Both the position numbers and the translations under genes were made by a program. DNA of 64,000 nucleotides from Thiobacillus sp. UBA3361 (GTDB taxonomy: Bacteria > Pseudomonadota > Gammaproteobacteria > Burkholderiales > Thiobacillaceae). A model generated the notes under the pieces. The model had not been told where the DNA came from and searched no databases. It saw only the letters and a program-made list of their open reading frames with translations. This document shows positions 27,435 to 34,687 of the stretch, in pieces (the first letter of the stretch is position 1; each line of letters begins with the position of its first letter). The DNA is taken from contig DEQR01000059.1 in the NCBI GenBank assembly GCA_002360535.1, positions 1 to 64,000 of the forward strand, read 5' to 3'.

Positions 27435-28176
27435 CCACGAAACCCTTGAGTTGCGCCAGGAACCAGTCTGGGTGGGACAGGAAGGGCGCGTGCGCGGCGT
27501 GATCGTGCATCGCCAGGCGGGCGTCCGGGATAGCCCCGGCCAACCATTCGGCGGCGGCCGGCAGGCACAGGGTGTCACGGCGGCCGTGCAGGACCAGGGT
27601 TGGACAGCGTACCTGGCCGGCCAGGAAGCGCAAATCCACCGTGGCCAGCAGTTCGAGTCCGGCCGCCAGGATGGCGGCAGACGGCTCGCCGCGGGCGAAT
27701 ACCACCTCCCGCAGCCGGGCGATCACCGCCCGTGCCTCGTCACCGCCCCGCGCCTGCAGGGACAGGAAGCGCAGCAGGGTGGCGCGCCAGTCTCCCGCCA
27801 GCCCGTGGGCAAACCCGTCCAGCATCTCGGGGGCCATGGCGTGGGGCCAGTCCGGGCGCCGCACGAATACCGGACTGGTGCCCACCAGGATCAGCCCGTC
27901 CACCTGTTCCGGATGGCGCGCCGCCCAGGCCAAGGCAACCATCCCGCCCAGCGACCAGCCGCATACCACCCGGTGGCCGGGCAGGCGTGCGGCCAGGTCG
28001 TCGGCGAGCGCATCGGCGGTGTAGGGCGCGACAGCGGGCACCACGCCATAGCCGGGCAGGTCGGGTGCTACGGCCAGGCCGCCCAGGGTATCCAGGACGG
28101 CCGACCAGATGCCGCCGTGCAATCCCCAGCCGTGCAGGAACGTGAGGTGCGGGGTGTGTGGCGCGAGGCGGGACAT
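27427..28176 (-). CDS. bioH: Pimeloyl-ACP methyl ester carboxylesterase BioH
   Basis: Alpha/beta-hydrolase that releases pimeloyl-ACP from its methyl ester, ending the modified fatty acid cycle begun by BioC. The 249 residues have LTFLHGWGLHGG near the start (oxyanion hole), the nucleophile elbow VVCGWSLGGMVAL (GxSxG), and HDHAAHAPFLSHPDWF with the catalytic histidine near the C-terminus. Direct linkage to bioC and bioF supports BioH over other hydrolases. The N-terminus MSRLAPHTPH is encoded by a 7-bp repeat array, so the first ten residues may be acquired. Confidence 0.92.
   Translation of the reverse strand: MSRLAPHTPHLTFLHGWGLHGGIWSAVLDTLGGLAVAPDLPGYGVVPAVAPYTADALADDLAARLPGHRVVCGWSLGGMVALAWAARHPEQVDGLILVGTSPVFVRRPDWPHAMAPEMLDGFAHGLAGDWRATLLRFLSLQARGGDEARAVIARLREVVFARGEPSAAILAAGLELLATVDLRFLAGQVRCPTLVLHGRRDTLCLPAAAEWLAGAIPDARLAMHDHAAHAPFLSHPDWFLAQLKGFVDG
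28144..28171. repeat. 7-bp array (GAGGCGN-related) at the bioH start
   Basis: GAGGTGC, GGGGTGT, GTGGCGC and GAGGCGG, then GAC, line up unit by unit with the array inside bioC at 27111-27138. The last unit ends 2 bases from the bioH start codon. Confidence 0.7.
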
Positions 28177-28179
28177 GGC

Positions 28180-29352
28180 TTAGGGGCGGGCCAAGTCTGC
28201 CAGGGCGGTGAGCAGGGTATCCACATCCGCCTCCGTATGCCCGGCGGACAGGGAGATGCGCAGTCGAGCCGTGCCTTGGGGGACCGTGGGCGGACGGATG
28301 GCAGGGATCAGGATGCCGCGCTGCCGCAAGCCATCTGCCAGGCGCAGGGCGTCGGCATTGCCGCCCACCAGCAGGGGCTGGATGGGGGTTTCGGAAGGCA
28401 ACAACCGCCAGGGCAGCCGGACCACGCCGGTCTGGAGCCGTTGAACCAGCACGGCCAGGCGTTGCCGACGCCAAGCCTCGGTGGCGATCAGTTCCAGACT
28501 CTTCAGCGCGGCCGCCGCCAGCATCGGTGGCATGGCGGTGGTGAATACATAAGTGCGTGCCTTGTTGACCAGCCACTCCACCAGTTCCCGGCTGCCGGCG
28601 ACGCAGGCGCCGGCCACGCCGGCGGCCTTGCCGAGGGTGGCGAGGTAAATCAGACGTGGTGAATGAGGCTTGGGGTGCGAAGCGTGGCGCTCCAGCACAC
28701 CGCGCCCTTGTTCTCCCAGCACCCCGAAACCATGCGCATCGTCTAGGTAAAGCCAGGCGTCATGGCGTTCGGCCAGTTCGAGCAACTCCGGCACCGGCGC
28801 GATATCGCCGTCCATGCTGAATACCGCGTCGGTGGCGATCAGCCTGGCCCTGGCTTTGCTCGACTTCAGACGCCGGTCCAGGTCGTCCAGATCCAGGTGG
28901 CGGTAGCGCTGGTGGTCGGCCCCGCTCAGGCGCGCGGCATCCACCAGCGAGGCGTGGTTGAGCCGGTCGGCGAAGACCGCCCCGTTGCGTTCCAGCAGGG
29001 CTGAAACCACCCCCAGGTTCGCCATGTAGCCGGTCGAAAACAGCAGCGCGGCCGGCAGGCCGACGAAGGCGGAGAAGGCGGTTTCCAGTTCATGGTGCAG
29101 CTGGTGGTGGCCGGTGAGCAGGTGGGCGGCGCCCGCCCCGACACCAAAGCGGCCGGCCGCCAGCTGGGCGGCGAAAACCAGGCCCGGGTGGTTTGCCAGG
29201 CCCAGGTAGTCGTTGCTGGAAAAGCTGAGGCAGTCGCGACCGTCCAGGCGCACACGGACGCCCTGCGGGCCTTCCAGCACGCAGCGCCGGCGCCCGAGCC
29301 CCTGTTCCTCCAGCTCCGCCAGCAGGCCGGCCAGGTCAGCCGTGCCCGGCAC
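28180..29352 (-). CDS. bioF: 8-amino-7-oxononanoate synthase
   Basis: PLP enzyme joining pimeloyl-ACP and alanine to give KAPA in biotin synthesis. The 390 residues show FSSNDYLGLANHPG, DRLNHASLVDAARLSG, YLDDAHGFGVLGEQGRG and the PLP lysine region LIYLATLGKAAGVAGACVAG around residue 240. Start is GTG at 29352, 17 bases inside the end of bioB, which suggests translational coupling. BioF lies 3 bp before bioH. Confidence 0.95.
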   Translation of the reverse strand: MPGTADLAGLLAELEEQGLGRRRCVLEGPQGVRVRLDGRDCLSFSSNDYLGLANHPGLVFAAQLAAGRFGVGAGAAHLLTGHHQLHHELETAFSAFVGLPAALLFSTGYMANLGVVSALLERNGAVFADRLNHASLVDAARLSGADHQRYRHLDLDDLDRRLKSSKARARLIATDAVFSMDGDIAPVPELLELAERHDAWLYLDDAHGFGVLGEQGRGVLERHASHPKPHSPRLIYLATLGKAAGVAGACVAGSRELVEWLVNKARTYVFTTAMPPMLAAAALKSLELIATEAWRRQRLAVLVQRLQTGVVRLPWRLLPSETPIQPLLVGGNADALRLADGLRQRGILIPAIRPPTVPQGTARLRISLSAGHTEADVDTLLTALADLARP

Positions 29353-30343
29353 AGCGGCGGCCGTCTTCCGTCACCGGCTCGGGCTTCAGGCCCAGCTTGT
29401 CGAACAGGGCCTGATCGGCCGACACGTCCGGATTGCCGGTGGTGAGCAGTTTGTCGCCGTAGAAGATGGAATTGGCGCCGGCCATGAAACACAGGGCCTG
29501 CACCGCCTCGCCCAATTCGCGCCTGCCGGCCGACAGGCGCACGTGGCTGCGCGGCATGGTGATGCGCGCGGCGGCGATGGTGCGCACGAACTCCAGGGGA
29601 TCGAGGTCCGGCTGCTCATCCAGGGGGGTGCCCGGCACCTTGACCAGCATGTTCACCGGCACCGATTCCGGCTGCGGGTCCAGGTTGGCCAATTCGGAGA
29701 TCAACCCGGCGCGCACCCGGCGGCTCTCGCCCATGCCGACGATACCGCCGCAGCAGACGTGGATGCCGGCCTCGCGCACACGGGTCAGGGTGTCCAGGCG
29801 ATCGGCGTGGGTGTGGGTGGTGATCACCTGGCCGTAAAACTCGCTGGCGGTGTCCAGGTTGTGGTTGTAGTAGTCCAGGCCGGCGGCCTTCAGGCGCTCG
29901 GCCTGGCCTTCCCTGAGCATGCCCAGGGTGACGCAGGTCTCCAGACCCAGGGCCTTCACCTCGCGCACCATCGCCTCGACCGGGCCCAGGTCCTTGTCCT
30001 TGGGACCGCGCCAGGCGGCGCCCATGCAGAAGCGGGTGGCACCGCCGGCCTTGGCGGCGCGGGCGGCATCGACCACCTCGGCCACGTCCAGCAGGCGCTC
30101 GCGCTCCAGGCCGGTGTCGTGGCGCGCTGACTGGGAGCAGTAGCCACAGTCTTCCGAACAGCCACCGGTCTTGATCGACATCAGGGTGGAGAGCTGCACC
30201 GTGTTGGCGTCGAAGTGCTTGCGGTGCACGGTCTGCGCCTGGAACAGCAGGTCGTTGAACGGCAACGCGAAGAGTGCCTCGACGCGGGCCGGCGTCCAGG
30301 GTTGGACGGCCTCGTCGAGAGTCGGCTTGCTCAGGTCATTCAT
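29336..30343 (-). CDS. bioB: Biotin synthase
   Basis: Radical-SAM enzyme that inserts sulfur into dethiobiotin. The 335 residues contain the [4Fe-4S] motif CSEDCGYC with cysteines 62, 66 and 69. FCMGAAWRGPKDKD and YYNHNLDTASEFY follow, and the conserved arginine region is ARITMPRSHVRLSAGR. Length is typical. It overlaps the small membrane protein gene upstream by 8 bases and bioF downstream by 17 bases. Confidence 0.97.
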   Translation of the reverse strand: MNDLSKPTLDEAVQPWTPARVEALFALPFNDLLFQAQTVHRKHFDANTVQLSTLMSIKTGGCSEDCGYCSQSARHDTGLERERLLDVAEVVDAARAAKAGGATRFCMGAAWRGPKDKDLGPVEAMVREVKALGLETCVTLGMLREGQAERLKAAGLDYYNHNLDTASEFYGQVITTHTHADRLDTLTRVREAGIHVCCGGIVGMGESRRVRAGLISELANLDPQPESVPVNMLVKVPGTPLDEQPDLDPLEFVRTIAAARITMPRSHVRLSAGRRELGEAVQALCFMAGANSIFYGDKLLTTGNPDVSADQALFDKLGLKPEPVTEDGRRCAGHG

Positions 30344-30785
30344 GTTTTGTCACCTCGACTTCCATGTCCTGCCAGTCTTCCCGGCCGGCCTTCCACACAT
30401 CCCACAGCGACCAGGGCACCAGGGCCGCCAGCATGATGCCCCAGACCAGAAACCAGCCGCCCGGCAGATGGGCGATGTCGTTGGAAAAGATGGTCAGAAA
30501 ACCCACCAGGCCGTAATAGCGGTAGCCGGCCCATTTGTTGTAGTGGCGCACGCGCAGGTTGGGGTGGTGGGCGATGGCGGCATAGACGAAGATCGAAAAG
30601 GCCAGCCAGATCATCACCGGCGGGAGGCTCATGGCCATGGGCAGGAAAGCCATCTTCTTGTCGGCGATCGTCTGGCCCAGGCTGAACAGGGCGGCCGCCA
30701 GCACGGTGCTGCCCACCGCCAACAGGTTGAACAGGCGCGCGCTGCGCTTGCAGGCGGCGGCGGTGATAAGCTGGGTTTCGGACAT
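30336..30785 (-). CDS. Four-helix membrane protein of unknown function
   Basis: A 149-residue protein with about four predicted membrane helices (for example FNLLAVGSTVLAAALFSLGQ, MSLPPVMIWLAFSIFVYAAIA, YYGLVGFLTIF and WFLVWGIMLAALVPWSLW) and a charged tail ending EDWQDMEVEVTKHE. No family was recognised. It is the first gene of the biotin operon by overlap with bioB and lies about 35 bp downstream of the proposed promoter start. A transport or assembly role linked to biotin could be tested but is not shown by the sequence. Confidence 0.75.
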   Translation of the reverse strand: MSETQLITAAACKRSARLFNLLAVGSTVLAAALFSLGQTIADKKMAFLPMAMSLPPVMIWLAFSIFVYAAIAHHPNLRVRHYNKWAGYRYYGLVGFLTIFSNDIAHLPGGWFLVWGIMLAALVPWSLWDVWKAGREDWQDMEVEVTKHE

Positions 30786-30827
30786 GGTGGGGGAGGATGC
30801 GGCTGGAGGGGCTTGAGACAGGCCGCG

Positions 30828-30856
30828 ATAGTGTCCAAGGGAGGGGCGCTTGTCAA
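30828..30856 (-). promoter_or_regulatory. Candidate sigma-70 promoter for the biotin operon
   Basis: On the - strand a perfect TTGACA (30851-30856) is followed after exactly 17 bases by CACTAT (30828-30833), a 3-of-6 match to the -10 box. Transcription would start near 30820, about 35 bp before the first gene. The -35 box lies inside the first codons of the divergent comF gene, so a repressor here would affect both. No BirA- or BioR-type operator could be assigned with confidence. Confidence 0.45.
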
Positions 30857-31587
30857 TTTCAACAATGCAACTGCTTTACGGGTGCGCAAATTTTGTGCGC
30901 GGGCATCTCGCCCAACCCTGCGCCCTGTGTGGCCGGCGCAGCCTGGGTTCGGCCATCTGCCCGGCGTGCCGGGAGGGTCTGCCCGCCCTGCCTGAGGGCT
31001 GCTGCCCGGTATGCGCCCAGCCCACGCCGTTGGCCGAAGTCTGCGGCGCTTGCCTGAAACGCCCGCCGGCCTTCGACCGGACGGTGGCGGCGTTGCGCTA
31101 CGCACCACCCGTGGACGACTTGGTGCAGCGCTTCAAATACGGCAGTGAACTGGCCCTGGCCGAATTCTTCGCCGACCGGCTGGCCGGGGCATTGGCAAAC
31201 CGGCCATTGCCGGACCTGCTCATCCCGCTGCCCCTGCACCCCAGCCGTACCCGCGAGCGGGGTTTTAACCAGGCGCTGGAAATCGGTAAGCCCCTGGCCC
31301 GGCGGCTCGGCCTAGCCCTGGACTACCAGGCCTGTGCCCGCATCCGCCCGACCCCACCGCAGGCGGCGCTGCCCCTGAAGGAGCGGCGCAGAAACATCCG
31401 CGGCGCCTTCGCCTGCCAAGGCTATCTGACGGGGAAACACGTCGCCCTGCTCGATGACGTGATGACCAGCGGCGCCAGCCTGGAAGAACTGGCCCGGGCG
31501 GTGCGCAGGGCCGGCGCGGCGGAAGTGTCGGTTTGGGTAGTGGCGCGGGCGCTCAATGGCGAACACAAAAAGAACACCTCCCTGTAG
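30850..31587 (+). CDS. comF: ComF family protein (phosphoribosyltransferase-like)
   Basis: A 245-residue protein of the competence-linked ComF/GntX family. The N-terminal zinc-finger-like part holds four cysteine pairs (CALC, CPAC, CPVC, CGAC). The C-terminal phosphoribosyltransferase fold has PLHPSRTRERGFNQA and the PRPP loop VALLDDVMTSGAS. The TTG at 30850 has GGGAGG about 7 bases upstream and is preferred over the ATG at 30865. Its last codons read into the REP element that begins at 31583, and the TAG stop (31585-31587) is part of that REP. Confidence 0.92.
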   Translation: MSISTMQLLYGCANFVRGHLAQPCALCGRRSLGSAICPACREGLPALPEGCCPVCAQPTPLAEVCGACLKRPPAFDRTVAALRYAPPVDDLVQRFKYGSELALAEFFADRLAGALANRPLPDLLIPLPLHPSRTRERGFNQALEIGKPLARRLGLALDYQACARIRPTPPQAALPLKERRRNIRGAFACQGYLTGKHVALLDDVMTSGASLEELARAVRRAGAAEVSVWVVARALNGEHKKNTSL

Positions 31588-31644
31588 GAGCGGACCTTTT
31601 CCGTGAAGCAACGGTTGAAATCGCGGACAAAGTCCGCTCCTACA
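31583..31644. repeat. REP palindrome, left flank of the RAYT gene
   Basis: 62-bp element with TGTAGGAGCGGAC at the left and its exact complement GTCCGCTCCTACA at the right. It differs from the copy at 32103-32164 at three positions only and lies in the same orientation. It contains the stop codons of both comF (+) and the RAYT gene (-). Confidence 0.95.
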
Positions 31645-32092
31645 GCCAGGCTGCGTCCCAGAGGGGGTAGTCACCGATGTGCCGCACCAATCCAGCGCGC
31701 AGCGGATTGGCCACCACATAGCGGGCCACGGTTCGCAGGTCCTCCTCCCGGCGCAGTGCATGGTCGTGGAAGCCTGGTTGCCAGAGGGACCCCAACCCGA
31801 TGTGCTTCGCGCTGCGAGCCTTCACGCGTCCTACCACCCTGGACAGCGAAGAACATTCCGACGTCAGCAGCCAGTGGCAGTGATCGGGCATGACGCAGAA
31901 GCACCAGGTCTTGGTCAGGCCTTCCCGGTCAGCGGCATGCATTTCATGAACGAGCAACCTTCCCATGGGGATATCCGTGAACACGGGTTGCCGATCCCGC
32001 GTCACGAAAGTGACCAGATAGGCCCGGCCGGCCTCGGACACGCGGCCTTTACGCAGGGCCTGGCCATGGGGTCGCTCGGTTCGGCCGGTCAT
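31640..32092 (-). mobile_element. REP-associated tyrosine transposase (RAYT)
   Basis: A 150-residue IS200-like Y1 transposase domain protein. It has RAYLVTFVTRDRQPVF near the N-terminus, the metal-binding HxH motif as MPDHCHWLL (H71 and H73), and the tyrosine segment ARYVVANPLRAGLV with Y125. WQPGFHDHALR between them is also typical. RAYTs are single-copy domesticated relatives of IS200/IS605 transposases believed to move or maintain REP palindromes. The gene lies between two 62-bp REPs of one family, its stop codon lies inside the left REP, and related REPs occur at 3305, 33314, 49019 and 49261. It is complete and probably active. Confidence 0.93.
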
Positions 32093-32102
32093 GTCACTCC
32101 CC

Positions 32103-32164
32103 TGTAGGAGCGGACCTTGTCCGCGAAGCAACGGTTGAAATCGCGGACAAGGTCCGCTCCTACA
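32103..32164. repeat. REP palindrome, right flank of the RAYT gene
   Basis: 62-bp copy in the same orientation as 31583-31644, ending 6 bp before the dgt stop codon and starting 10 bp upstream of the RAYT start codon. Inner stem is GCGGACCTTGTCCGCG. Confidence 0.95.
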
Positions 32165-32170
32165 ACTGCC

Positions 32171-33295
32171 TCAAGCCAGCGCCTCGATGTCATACAAGCG
32201 CCGGTGCTCCAGGATGGCATAGCGATCCGTCATGCCGGCGATGTAGTCGCACACCGCGCGGTGCGGGTCCTGGTCGGCAAGCGTCTGGTATTCGGGCGGT
32301 AACAGACGCGGCTCGCCCACGAAGGCGTCGAACAGCTCCCGGATCAGCCGCCGCGCCTTCTCGCTCATGCGCACCACCCTGAAGTGGCGGTAAAGGTTCT
32401 GGAACAGGAAGCGCTTCAGCTCCAGATGGGCCTCTCGCACCTCCGGACTGAAGGCGGCCAGGGGCGGGCAGCGGCGCACGCCGTCGATGTCGGCGGGGCG
32501 GTGCTCCTCGATATTGCGCCGGGTCTGCTCCACCAGATCGACCACCAGGGTGTTGATCATGCGCCGCACGGTCTCGTGGATAAGCCGCCGGTCATTGAGG
32601 TCGGGATAGCGGCCACGCACCTGGTCCAGGTGGCGGCGGAACATGGATACGGCCTCCAGCTGCTCCAGGCTGATGAGGCCGGAACGCAGTCCGTCGTCCA
32701 CATCGTGGTTGTTGTAAGCGATCTCGTCGGCCAGATTGGTGATCTGGGCCTCCAGGCTGGGCTGGTGGCCTTCTAGAAAACGCCGCCCCACGTCACCCAG
32801 CCGCTCGGCGTTCTTCTTCGAACAGTGCTTGAGGATGCCCTCGCGTGCTTCGAAGGTGAGGTTGAGGCCCTCGAACTCGGCATATTTCTGCTCCAGCCGA
32901 TCGACCACCCGCAGGGATTGCAGGTTGTGCTCGAAGCCGCCGTGCTCGCGCATGCATTCGTTCAGCGCATCCTGCCCCACATGGCCGAAGGGGGTGTGGC
33001 CCAGGTCGTGGGCCAGGGCGACGGTCTCTATGAGGTCCTCGTCGAGGCCCAGCAGGCGGGCCACGGTGCGGCCGATCTGGGCCACCTCCAGGCTGTGGGT
33101 CAGCCGGGTCCGGAACAGGTCGCCTTCGTGGTTCACGAACACCTGGGTCTTGTATTCCAGGCGGCGGAAGGCAGTGGAGTGAACGATGCGGTCCCGGTCG
33201 CGCTGGAACTCGGAGCGCGGCGCGGCGGGGGGCTCCGGGTGGCGGCGGCCGCGGCTCTTGGCGGGATCGGCGGCGTGGGGGGCGAGAGGAGTCAC
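32171..33295 (-). CDS. dgt: Deoxyguanosinetriphosphate triphosphohydrolase-like protein
   Basis: HD-domain enzyme that cleaves dNTPs to nucleoside and triphosphate. The 374 residues have RDRIVHSTAFRRLEYKTQVF, the metal site THSLEVAQIGRT and ALAHDLGHTPFGHVG (HD), and ANLADEIAYNNHDVDDGL-type helices (NLADEIAYNNHDVDDGL is present). Length matches the bacterial deoxyguanosinetriphosphatase-like family, which is shorter than E. coli Dgt. Start is GTG at 33295. The first residues MTPLAPHAA are coded by DNA resembling the 7-bp arrays of bioC and bioH. It lies downstream of aroB, a common betaproteobacterial order, but a REP separates the two. Confidence 0.92.
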   Translation of the reverse strand: MTPLAPHAADPAKSRGRRHPEPPAAPRSEFQRDRDRIVHSTAFRRLEYKTQVFVNHEGDLFRTRLTHSLEVAQIGRTVARLLGLDEDLIETVALAHDLGHTPFGHVGQDALNECMREHGGFEHNLQSLRVVDRLEQKYAEFEGLNLTFEAREGILKHCSKKNAERLGDVGRRFLEGHQPSLEAQITNLADEIAYNNHDVDDGLRSGLISLEQLEAVSMFRRHLDQVRGRYPDLNDRRLIHETVRRMINTLVVDLVEQTRRNIEEHRPADIDGVRRCPPLAAFSPEVREAHLELKRFLFQNLYRHFRVVRMSEKARRLIRELFDAFVGEPRLLPPEYQTLADQDPHRAVCDYIAGMTDRYAILEHRRLYDIEALA

Positions 33296-33313
33296 GACCG
33301 GGAAACCCTACCC

Positions 33314-33375
33314 TGTAGGAGCGGACCTTGTCCGCGATCACGACCAAGGCATCGCGGACAGGGTCCGCTCCTACG
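33314..33375. repeat. REP palindrome between aroB and dgt
   Basis: TGTAGGAGCGGACC at the left and GGTCCGCTCCTACG at the right, with the same GCGGACCTTGTCCGCG half-stem as the RAYT flanks but a different loop. The aroB stop codon (TAG on the - strand, 33371-33373) is inside its right arm. Confidence 0.93.
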
Positions 33376-34462
33376 CATCCTTGCCCACCGCCTCGGTGAG
33401 TGTGGCCCAAAGGGCTTTCGGGTCGTAGTCGGCGCTGATGAAGGCCTCGCCGACGGCCCGCAACAGCACGAAGCGGATGCGGCCACCCTCCACCTTCTTG
33501 TCCACGCCCATGTAGCCCATATAGGCCTCATAGCCCAGGCCCGGGGCCACGGTGGGCAGGCCGGCGCGCCTGAACAGATCGGCCATGCGGTCCACGTCCG
33601 CCTGGCTGATGAGACCCATGCGTCGTGACAGGTCAGCGGCCAGCATCGTCCCGGCGGCCACGCCCTCGCCATGCAGCCAGTTGCCGTAGCCCATGCCCGC
33701 CTCGATGGCATGGCCGAAGGTGTGGCCCAGGTTGAGCAGGGCGCGCTGGCCGGCTTCGCGCTCGTCGGCCGCCACCACTTCCGCCTTGTTGCGGCAGGAT
33801 TGGTAAATGGCGTGGCCGAGGGCTTCGGGCTCCCGGGCCACGAGGCGATCCATGTGGGCCTCCAGCCACTCGAAGAAGGGCAGGTCGCGGATGAGGCCGT
33901 ACTTGATCACCTCCGCCAGGCCGGCGGACAGTTCCCGGTCGGGAAGGGTGCCCAGGGTGTCCGTATCCGCCAGCACCACCTTGGGCTGGTAGAAGGCGCC
34001 GATCATGTTCTTGCCCAGGGGGTGGTTGATGCCGGTCTTGCCCCCCACCGACGAATCCACCTGGGCCAGCAGGGTGGTGGGCACCTGGATGAAGGGCACG
34101 CCCCGCTGGTAACTGGCGGCAGCGAAGCCGGTCAGGTCGCCGATGACCCCGCCGCCCAGGGCGATCAGGGTGGTCTTGCGTTCGGCGCGGGCGGTCAGCA
34201 GGGCGTCGAAGATGAGGTTCAGGGTTCCCCAGTTCTTGTAGGCCTCGCCGTCGGGCAGGATGATGGGGATGACCGACACGCCCGCGCCCTCCAGGGTGGC
34301 GCGCAGGCGGTCCAGATACAAGGGCGCGACGGTGGTGTTGGTGACGACGGCCGCCTGTTGGCGTGCCAGGCAAGGGAGGATGAGATCGGGCCGCTCCAGC
34401 AGCCGGGAGCCGATGTGAATCGGATAGCTCCTGTCGCCCAGGTCAACGCTCAGCGTCTGCAT
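33371..34462 (-). CDS. aroB: 3-dehydroquinate synthase
   Basis: Second step of the shikimate pathway, converting DAHP to 3-dehydroquinate with NAD and zinc. The 363 residues contain LPDGEAYKNW, ALGGGVIGDLTGFAAASYQRGV, PTTLLAQVDSSVGGKTGINHPLGKNMIGAF and the zinc histidine regions NLGHTFGHAIEAGMGYGNWLHGE. All catalytic motifs are intact. The usual upstream partner aroK is absent here: upstream lies a 225-bp gap and then the divergent exosortase locus. Confidence 0.96.
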   Translation of the reverse strand: MQTLSVDLGDRSYPIHIGSRLLERPDLILPCLARQQAAVVTNTTVAPLYLDRLRATLEGAGVSVIPIILPDGEAYKNWGTLNLIFDALLTARAERKTTLIALGGGVIGDLTGFAAASYQRGVPFIQVPTTLLAQVDSSVGGKTGINHPLGKNMIGAFYQPKVVLADTDTLGTLPDRELSAGLAEVIKYGLIRDLPFFEWLEAHMDRLVAREPEALGHAIYQSCRNKAEVVAADEREAGQRALLNLGHTFGHAIEAGMGYGNWLHGEGVAAGTMLAADLSRRMGLISQADVDRMADLFRRAGLPTVAPGLGYEAYMGYMGVDKKVEGGRIRFVLLRAVGEAFISADYDPKALWATLTEAVGKDA

Positions 34463-34687
34463 GTGAAGAAATCCAGCAAAGTGTCGATATGAATTCGGCT
34501 AACGTCATGATGAAGAAAATAGCCTTCCCCGCCTTTACATCGATCAGAATTATACGGTGCCCCTCCACATCCTCCGCCAACGTCCGGGAATGGCGTTTGC
34601 TAATATCCGCTGCCGCCACGTGGCGATCCACCTCCCGCCCTCACCAACCGGTTTGATCACGACCCGCAACCCACTGCCGCGATCCTG

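Noticed and set aside
34443..34631. 62-codon frame upstream of aroB
   Set aside because: Overlaps the aroB start, no ribosome site, no similarity recognised; the region is more likely the divergent promoter zone of aroB and xrtA.
34463..34687. Sigma-54 promoter for the exosortase locus
   Set aside because: No TGGCAC-N5-TTGC-type match was found in the gap before xrtA.
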